Shown in pieces: positions 58,260-64,000 of a stretch of DNA of 64,000 bases. Under the pieces are notes generated by a model. That model did no database searches, was not told where the DNA came from, and saw only the letters and a program-made list of their open reading frames with translations. The translations under genes and the position numbers were made by a program. The stretch comes from Candidatus Berkiella aquae (GTDB lineage: Bacteria > Pseudomonadota > Gammaproteobacteria > Berkiellales > Berkiellaceae), in NCBI RefSeq assembly GCF_001431295.2, contig NZ_LKAJ02000001.1:372001-436000 (forward strand). Direction: 5' to 3'. Positions within the stretch are counted from its first letter, which is position 1. Each line of letters opens with the position of its first letter.

Positions 58260-59705
58260 ATGAATCATGAATACATCACTCAATCCAGTGTCAACATTAC
58301 AGAATATCCATTGTTCGATAAACAGCATTGGGCCGTTGCCGGTAAGCAGATCACCTTGGGTGACTTGCATGGTAATGCCTTAAAATTATTATATACGCTG
58401 ACTCGCCATGGGTTTGTTGATATTTCTAAAAGAGATTATCAAGATTTTGTAAATCTTTATTATAAAAATGAAAGCGATTTTGACGATATACAAGCTTTTA
58501 ATGCACTTTTAAACCGTATTAGAGTTCGTACCCGTGCACCGCAAGCCCTATTAAGGTTAATCGGAGATGTGCTTGCTGATCGCGGTGCCAATGATTATTT
58601 TACCTTGAAATTATTAAAAAAATTACATGATAACGGCATTTCAGTGGTGAATATGATTTCAAACCATGATGCAGAATTTATTCGATGTTATGAAAAAGAT
58701 AAACATTTTGATAAAACTCCATTAAGAGAAGGACAAGCTAACTCTGCAGACAATTTTCAAAAACTCATGAATGCTGGATTAATTGAAGCGGCTGAACTCG
58801 ACGAATTAATGAAAGCATACAAATCTTCTTTACGAGTTGTGGATTATTCTTTAAATGAAGCGCGGGATAAAATTACCATTTATAGTCATGGTCTTATTGG
58901 CTTACAAAATATCAATTATATGGCACAAGCCTTAGGAATAGATGAAGTTACCTGTGATGAACATACCTCTGCTACTGAAATTGCTGGTGTCATTGATAAA
59001 ATCAATACTAAATTTAAAAAATATGTCCAAAAGGATAAGATTACGGATTTATTACAGATCAAAAAAGCCAGAGCAGGTGAAGGCCGACATACCATGGACG
59101 CCAAAGCCTATCCTTTTGCACACTTAGTGTGGAATCGAGAGGCAGAAGGTTTAAACAGGCCTGAGCATATCAATTTTGTTCATGGTCATGATATTCATGA
59201 TAAAACCGCTAAGAATATTTATAATTTAGATAATACATTAGGCAAAGGACCTCGCAGTTATATTGGTACCTATAATCTTTTGTTTACAGATGAAAATAAA
59301 TTGGAATCTCGATTAATCAAATCGGAATCAGAAATGATAGTCCCTTCCACAACGCCACCTACTAGTTCATTGCGGTTAGGTAGAATTGAACCAAATGAGG
59401 AAGAGGTGAGCGAACCTAAAATTGGCCTGATAGAAAGATATGAACCAAAGCCAATTGAGCCTGTTAAACCCTTATCAGAGTCTCAATCATTTGATGATGA
59501 ATTAGAGAGAGAATTTAATGATTGGGTGATCATGCCTAAAGAGGCATCATCAACGGATGCTGCGGTTAATGATTTTCCGGTTAATCATGCTTCGGGTTGG
59601 TTCCCTGGTTTAAGTAACTTTCTTTGGGGGAGTAAACACGTTGATCCAGCTCAAACCCTGGAAGCTACATCAGATGCTGAACGCCCTAGTTTAGCCGTAG
59701 GCTAG
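58260..59705 (+). CDS. Wip-like PPP-fold phosphatase, paralog 2
   Basis: 481 residues from ATG 58260 after GGGGGAATC. The PPP motifs are kept: TLGDLHGN (34-39), GDVLADRG (102-109), SNHDAEF (about 134-140), YSHG and FVHGHD. The tail has the shared signature QSFDDELEREF and GWFPGLSNFLWG. N-terminal half most like paralog 3; the second half differs from both others. It lies in unit 1 of the duplication. No signal peptide; effector status inferred. Confidence 0.75.
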   Translation: MNHEYITQSSVNITEYPLFDKQHWAVAGKQITLGDLHGNALKLLYTLTRHGFVDISKRDYQDFVNLYYKNESDFDDIQAFNALLNRIRVRTRAPQALLRLIGDVLADRGANDYFTLKLLKKLHDNGISVVNMISNHDAEFIRCYEKDKHFDKTPLREGQANSADNFQKLMNAGLIEAAELDELMKAYKSSLRVVDYSLNEARDKITIYSHGLIGLQNINYMAQALGIDEVTCDEHTSATEIAGVIDKINTKFKKYVQKDKITDLLQIKKARAGEGRHTMDAKAYPFAHLVWNREAEGLNRPEHINFVHGHDIHDKTAKNIYNLDNTLGKGPRSYIGTYNLLFTDENKLESRLIKSESEMIVPSTTPPTSSLRLGRIEPNEEEVSEPKIGLIERYEPKPIEPVKPLSESQSFDDELEREFNDWVIMPKEASSTDAAVNDFPVNHASGWFPGLSNFLWGSKHVDPAQTLEATSDAERPSLAVG

Positions 59706-59706
59706 T

Positions 59707-59957
59707 TTTAGAGTTTGCGAATAAGCTCCCGCACGGAAAGCATGACACATCCTACAGTTGAGTCGTGTCGTGCTTTTTGATTGAGAGTGTGAATCGCAAG
59801 GCTATCTTTTGCCGCCACCTGAGGATAGCTTAGGTAATAAAAGATCGTAATAGGTAGGATAATTGATTTTATCCGCATCAATAAAAATAAAATCAAATTG
59901 TTCATCTAAGCGAGGTAAAGTGTGCGTTGCATCACCTATGAGCAATTGGATTTTATG
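59707..59957 (-). pseudogene. Remnant of an O-methyltransferase gene
   Basis: This is a shortened copy of the gene at 61783-62424, matching its 3' half at about 95 percent over aligned parts. Two deletions are seen: about 11 bases near the 3' end, and about 50 bases between GCCAC direct repeats. The remainder is cut off at 59957, so the SAM motif is missing. The tail residues KDSLAIHTLNQKARHDSTV are still readable. Confidence 0.88.
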
Positions 59958-60194
59958 TCAATTAGCACAAGAATCTGATGATTGTGCAACACGTGCGGAA
60001 ACGGCAAATTACTTTGAATATCAGGATTGCAGATACGATGGCATCCGGACAATTTTTTGTCGCTTTACCAACTTTTTTAAACAAAGTTTGTAAAACGGAC
60101 AACAATCCTTTGCTAAAGTCTTAGAACAATTACCCACTGACATAGCAGAAAATTGTTAAATAAACGATCCAGAATGCATATCTCATTCAAATAA
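59958..60194 (+). pseudogene. Remnant of the ankyrin gene 3' end
   Basis: It matches 57846-58086 base by base at about 85-90 percent, including the words AGAATCTGATGAT, GATGGCATCCGG and CAATTACCCACTGACATAGC, up to the old stop. Small deletions (for example after AATATCA, and in GAAAATTG) break the frame. It has no start and follows the methyltransferase remnant directly. Confidence 0.88.
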
Positions 60195-60377
60195 AAATTC
60201 CACCCTTATTTTATTGCTACTGCTGCTTAGAACATCTAAGTTTCAGTAACAATCGAACCTTTTTACTTATCGCTGTTTTTTAACACCTCATCTTTTATGC
60301 CACTTTTTTAGTATATTTGAAAACAACAAGAAAGTAATATTTCCAACATAAAAAATAAATTATATGAGGGGAATCTT

Positions 60378-61775
60378 ATGAATCATCAATACATCACTCA
60401 ATACAACGTTAACATTAATCAATATCCATTGCCCGATGAACAGCATTGGGCCGTTGCGGGTAAGCAGATCACCCTGGGTGATTTGCATGGTAATGCCTTA
60501 AAATTATTATATACGCTGACTCGCCATGGGTTTATTGATATCTCAAAAAGAGATTATGATAAATTTGTAACGATTTATCATAAAAAAACGCTAGATCGTT
60601 ATGATGTGCAAGATTTTAATGCAATTTTAAAGCAGATCAGAATTCGAACACGCGCACCACAAGCGTTATTAAGATTAATAGGGGATGTGGTTGCCGATCG
60701 TGGTGCCAATGATTATTTCACCTTAAAAATCTTAAAAAAATTACGAGACAATGGTGTTCCCGTAGTCAATATGATTTCTAATCATGATGCTGAATTTATT
60801 GAATGTTATGAAAAAGGAAAATTATTTGATGAGAATCGATTAGGACTTCAAGCAAGATCTGCGGGCAATTTACAAAAGTTAATCGATCAAGGTTTGATTG
60901 AAACACAAGAAGTCGTAGAATTAATCAAAGCTTATAAACCTACGTTACGAGCATTAGATTATTCATTAAATGCGGCTAAAAACAAGATCACAATTTATAG
61001 CCATGGCGTCATTGGCCTTGAAAATATCAACTATATTGCCGAAGCGTTAGGAATGAATGGTGTTCATTGTGATGAGCATAGCTCAGCAATTGAGATTGCT
61101 CAGATCATTGAAGAAATAAATATAAGATTTGCCGTGCAGGTTAAGGAAAGCACGGTGAGTGAATTATTAAAACTTGATAGCGTTGATTCTAGAGCAATCA
61201 ATGGCGTTGCGCCTATTGATCCGCAAGCGTTTGCTTTTGCCCATTTGGTATGGAATCGAGATGCAAATAGCTTGAAAAGACCAGAGCATATCAATTTTGT
61301 TCATGGTCATGATATGAAAGATAAAACCATCAACAATATTTTTAATTTAGATAATCTATTAGGTAAAGCACCTGAGCGTCATATTGGCACTTATAATTCA
61401 CTTTTTTCAAATGAAATCACTTTACGTACACAATTAACGCCACCTCTGACGCCACCTCTGACGCCACCCGTAGCTGAAATCACAGCTCCGATACCTGCCG
61501 AGCCACCTGTAGGGACCATTCTTTATCGTGCGCCTAAACCTATTGCGTCGGTTCAGCCTGTGTCCTCACCAGCATCATTGGATGAAGAATTAGAGGAAGG
61601 ATGGGTGACGGTAGAAGCTCCTAAAGAAGATTTGCCAATGGTTCAAAATAAGAATTCGGGTTGGTTTCCCAGTTTAACGAATTGGCTTTGGAAATCCGAT
61701 CAGGGAATAGTTGATTCTGATTACAGCGCAACGGTGCAACCACCAAAGCCTGGGCAAGATAATCGCTTGACGTAA
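60378..61775 (+). CDS. Wip-like PPP-fold phosphatase, paralog 3
   Basis: 465 residues after GAGGGGAATC. PPP motifs as in paralog 2: GDLHGN (34-39), GDVVADRG (102-109), SNHDAEF, YSHG, FVHGHD. The N-terminal half resembles paralog 2, the segment from about residue 185 to 240 paralog 1, in DNA as well, suggesting gene conversion. The tail has a TPPL triple repeat (LTPPLTPPLTPP), then SLDEELEEGWVTVE and GWFPSLTNWLWK. No signal peptide; effector status inferred. Confidence 0.75.
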   Translation: MNHQYITQYNVNINQYPLPDEQHWAVAGKQITLGDLHGNALKLLYTLTRHGFIDISKRDYDKFVTIYHKKTLDRYDVQDFNAILKQIRIRTRAPQALLRLIGDVVADRGANDYFTLKILKKLRDNGVPVVNMISNHDAEFIECYEKGKLFDENRLGLQARSAGNLQKLIDQGLIETQEVVELIKAYKPTLRALDYSLNAAKNKITIYSHGVIGLENINYIAEALGMNGVHCDEHSSAIEIAQIIEEINIRFAVQVKESTVSELLKLDSVDSRAINGVAPIDPQAFAFAHLVWNRDANSLKRPEHINFVHGHDMKDKTINNIFNLDNLLGKAPERHIGTYNSLFSNEITLRTQLTPPLTPPLTPPVAEITAPIPAEPPVGTILYRAPKPIASVQPVSSPASLDEELEEGWVTVEAPKEDLPMVQNKNSGWFPSLTNWLWKSDQGIVDSDYSATVQPPKPGQDNRLT

Positions 61776-61782
61776 TCTCGTT

Positions 61783-62424
61783 TTAGAGTTTGCGAATAAG
61801 CAATATACCATCGCGCACGGAAAGCATGACACATTCTACAGTTGAGTCGTGTCGTGCTTTTTGATTGAGGGTGTGAATCGCAAGGCTATCTTTTGCCACA
61901 GGATTAACCACCTCACCTCCCCACAAAGCATTATCGATGACCATCAAGCCACCCGAGGATAGCTTAGGTAATAAAAGATCGTAATAGGTAGGATAATTGA
62001 TTTTATCCGCATCAATGAAAATAAAATCAAATTGTTGATCTAAACGCGGTAAAGTACGTGTTGCATCACCTATGAGTAGTTGGATTTTATGGCCATGGGG
62101 ACTTAAGTCAAAATATTTTTGTGCAATTTGTGCATGATGGGCTCTTGATTCGCAAGTAATCAGGCGGCCATCAACAGGCAAGGCACTCGCTATTTGTAAT
62201 GCGGCATAACCAGTAAAAGTACCGACTTCTAAGCAAGTTTTAGCTCTAGATAATTTAATGAGGAACTGCAGTAATTTCCCTTCAACTGGGCCACTTAACA
62301 TACGACCAAAGGGGGTTTGGGTTTGCGTTTCATGACGCAAATTGGCCAAAAGAGGCGGCTCTTGACTGGTTGCTTGAATAATATATTGACGTAAGTCGTC
62401 GTTCATCAGTTCGTCAAGTGTCAT
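61783..62424 (-). CDS. O-methyltransferase (caffeoyl-CoA OMT-like)
   Basis: 213 residues of the class I, OMT family 3 type. SAM motif TCLEVGTFTGYAALQIA; metal/SAM residues in FDFIFIDADKINYPTYYD; later VIDNALWGGEVVNP. The substrate is unknown; small phenolic compounds are usual for the family. It ends eight bases from Wip paralog 3. A broken copy lies at 59707-59957. Confidence 0.9.
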   Translation of the reverse strand: MTLDELMNDDLRQYIIQATSQEPPLLANLRHETQTQTPFGRMLSGPVEGKLLQFLIKLSRAKTCLEVGTFTGYAALQIASALPVDGRLITCESRAHHAQIAQKYFDLSPHGHKIQLLIGDATRTLPRLDQQFDFIFIDADKINYPTYYDLLLPKLSSGGLMVIDNALWGGEVVNPVAKDSLAIHTLNQKARHDSTVECVMLSVRDGILLIRKL

Positions 62425-62512
62425 GGAAATTTCCGCTCTACCATTATTACTTAGCAGTGGTATTATACCGACCTTAGTTGCTTACTCAATCCTATTTAGG
62501 TGCCCCCCCTAC

Positions 62513-63859
62513 ATGATCAGGGCTTTAATTAAGAAAGTTGGCTTTCTTTTTGGAAAGGCTCAACCTACAACAGCGAAAATTGGACAACCCATTGTTATTC
62601 CACGCAGTCAGCATGGGATTTCACGTAAAGAGATTAGTGAAAATGCGCTAAAAGTCCTTTATCGCTTAAATAAACACGGTTATGAAGCCTATCTTGTGGG
62701 TGGTAGTGTGCGCGATCTGCTGCTGGGACTGCATCCTAAAGATTTTGATGTGGTCACCAATGCCAAGCCCGAAGAAGTACGACGGGTTTTTCGAAATTGC
62801 CGTCTTATTGGCCGCAGGTTTCGGCTTGCTCATGTGTATTTTGGACATGATATCATTGAAGTTGCCACTTTTCGTGGTAAAACCGATGCACCGTCCGAAG
62901 ATATTTCGCATTCAGAACAAGGCATGATTTTACGTGATAATGTTTATGGCACCATCGCCGAAGATGTATGGCGCCGTGATTTCACGATAAATGCGTTGTA
63001 TTACAATATTGCTGATTTTTCTATTGTCGATTATGTCGGTGGTTTTGCCGATTTAAAAGCAAAGCGCATGCGCATGATTGGCGATGTCAAACAACGTTAT
63101 CGCGAAGATCCCGTACGTATTCTTCGTGCTGTTCGTTTTGCCGCCAAAGCGAATATTGAACTCAGTAAAGAATTAACCCAACCGATTGCCGAGCTAAAAG
63201 AATTATTACATCACATCTCTTCTGCCAGGCTTTTCGAAGAAGTGATGAAAATGTTTCATTCCGGAGTTGCTTCTCGTATTTATCAAGAATTAAAAACGAA
63301 TGGATTATTGGCAGAATTGTTTCCCATTACGGATGACAGCATTAAGAAAAATGTTCATCCAATGGATGCTTTGCTAGGCATCGTTTTTCAAAGTACCGAT
63401 AATCGAATCCGTGCTGAAAAACCGGTTACGCCTTCTTTTATTGTTGCAGCCTTATTATGGTATCCAATCGTTGAGCGCACAACAGCATTAATGGAAAAAG
63501 GTATTCCTTTTATTCCTGCAAGAATGCAAGCAACTGAAGAATTATTATCGCAACAAGCAAAGCGTATTAGTATTCCAAAGCGAATTACTTTGGGAGCTCG
63601 CGAAATTTGGCAGTTACAAATGCGCTTAGAAAAGCGACATGGCAAACGTGCTCAGCAATTAATCTCAGAGCAACGTTTTAGAGCCGCTTATGATTTCTTA
63701 GAAATGCGTGCACAAATCGGTGAAGACGTTAATGACTTATACGAATGGTGGCGAGCTTATATTGATGGTGATGCCGCTATACGCAAAGAGCTGCTTAAAA
63801 AAGTAAACCAACCGACCGGTAGAAGAAAGCGACGCAAAAGAAAGCCTGCACCAACATGA
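62513..63859 (+). CDS. pcnB: Poly(A) polymerase I
   Basis: PcnB adds 3' poly(A) tails that promote RNA decay. The nucleotidyltransferase site is LVGGSVRDLLLGLHPKDFDVVTNA with the two catalytic Asp; RRFRLAHVYFG and RDFTINALYYN follow. C-terminus basic (RRKRRKRKPAPT), as in PAP I rather than CCA-adding enzymes. ATG 62513 gives the family start (MIRALIKKVGFLFG); 30 codons upstream lie over the divergent gene's promoter area. 448 residues. Confidence 0.93.
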   Translation: MIRALIKKVGFLFGKAQPTTAKIGQPIVIPRSQHGISRKEISENALKVLYRLNKHGYEAYLVGGSVRDLLLGLHPKDFDVVTNAKPEEVRRVFRNCRLIGRRFRLAHVYFGHDIIEVATFRGKTDAPSEDISHSEQGMILRDNVYGTIAEDVWRRDFTINALYYNIADFSIVDYVGGFADLKAKRMRMIGDVKQRYREDPVRILRAVRFAAKANIELSKELTQPIAELKELLHHISSARLFEEVMKMFHSGVASRIYQELKTNGLLAELFPITDDSIKKNVHPMDALLGIVFQSTDNRIRAEKPVTPSFIVAALLWYPIVERTTALMEKGIPFIPARMQATEELLSQQAKRISIPKRITLGAREIWQLQMRLEKRHGKRAQQLISEQRFRAAYDFLEMRAQIGEDVNDLYEWWRAYIDGDAAIRKELLKKVNQPTGRRKRRKRKPAPT

Positions 63860-64000
63860 TGCAAATAGCCTATATAGGATTGGGCAGTAACCTTGCTATC
63901 CCTCATCAGCAAGTATTACAAGCGATACAGCAAATAAAAGCGTTAGCTCATACGACTTGGTTAGCAGAGTCTTCATTATATTTAACGCCACCTTGGGGAA
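63856..64000 (+). CDS. folK: HPPK FolK, N-terminal part
   Basis: FolK phosphorylates 6-hydroxymethyl-dihydropterin in folate synthesis. The visible 48 codons read MMQIAYIGLGSNLAIPHQ, then SSLYLTPPWG, the HPPK family start (YIGLGSNL). It overlaps pcnB by ATGA, the usual pcnB-folK pair, and runs off the window edge. Confidence 0.92.
   Translation, partial: MMQIAYIGLGSNLAIPHQQVLQAIQQIKALAHTTWLAESSLYLTPPWG

Larger units (their letters stand above)
57846..59957. repeat. Tandem duplication unit 1
   Basis: About 2.1 kb: end of the ankyrin gene, a gap, Wip paralog 2, and an O-methyltransferase remnant. Unit 2 (59958-62091) repeats the same order. The junction joins the middle of the methyltransferase remnant to the ankyrin tail near 59957. 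Confidence 0.85.
59958..62091. repeat. Tandem duplication unit 2
   Basis: Second unit: ankyrin remnant, gap, Wip paralog 3 and the 3' part of the intact O-methyltransferase gene, ending at the same word (GGATTTTATG) that closes unit 1. Confidence 0.85.

Noticed and set aside
59708..59905. 65-codon reverse frame as a separate gene
   Set aside because: Its C-terminal half is the methyltransferase tail and the rest is out of frame with the parent, so it is part of the remnant, not a gene.
61435..61475. Short proline repeat in Wip 3 as a CRISPR-like or mobile repeat
   Set aside because: It is only a triple in-frame codon repeat (LTPP) in a disordered linker.

Overview
The window is chromosomal DNA of a low-to-mid GC gammaproteobacterium, most likely a Legionellales-type intracellular bacterium (Legionella / Coxiella / Berkiella range). 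The housekeeping genes follow the gammaproteobacterial order. Mixed in are ankyrin-repeat proteins, WipA/WipB-like phosphatases with effector-like tails, a rickettsial-type protein methyltransferase, a CBU_0592-family membrane protein and several families I do not recognise. No phage, plasmid, transposase or CRISPR array was seen.

Layout. 1-4548: a truncated secreted beta-helix-type protein (-), an ankyrin protein (+), tolC and pcm (-), then nudF and a DUF1249 gene (+). 4680-9015: parE and parC, with three hairpins between them. 9012-11732: two unrecognised proteins and a PilZ-like protein (-). 11784-14416: a full EF-P modification set (epmB divergent from efp-epmA). 14431-24033: an unrecognised gene, psd and rsgA (-), then orn-nnr-tsaE-amidase-mutL and CBU_0592-miaA (+), largely overlapping end to end. 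24098-27763: an accessory insertion (Lys/His-rich protein, small hydrophilic protein, YhhQ transporter, LemA-like and TPM-domain pair) splitting the usual miaA-hfq junction. 27924-36532: hfq-hflX-hflK-hflC, DUF2065, purA, tRNA-Leu (-), rnr, rlmB. 36552-44646: HDOD protein, flavoprotein, a LysR/MFS divergent pair, PKMT-like methyltransferase, nudC, GNAT and LysE transporters. 44872-48656: rpsF with an S6:S18 autoregulatory leader, rpsR, rplI, dnaB, alr. 48682-50821: two paralogous unknown proteins sharing an almost identical 3' end. 50939-55210: soluble and membrane pyrophosphatases divergently placed, trhO, sodC. 55361-62424: three Wip-like phosphatase paralogs, an ankyrin gene and an O-methyltransferase gene, shaped by a tandem duplication of about 2.1 kb that left two fused gene remnants. 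62513-64000: pcnB and the start of folK.

How it fits together. From efp/epmB to alr the genes correspond to the 92-95 minute neighbourhood of Escherichia coli, an ancestral backbone for translation (EF-P, S6/S18/L9, miaA, rlmB), RNA decay (orn, rnr, hfq), cell wall (amidase, alr), repair and replication (mutL, dnaB), and membrane quality control (hflKC). Lineage-specific genes sit at the joints of this backbone. The most novel material is the 55-62 kb Wip/ankyrin array, the duplicated unknown family at 48.7-50.8 kb, and the basic Lys/His-rich protein at 24.1 kb; all are candidate host-interaction proteins, which is inference only.
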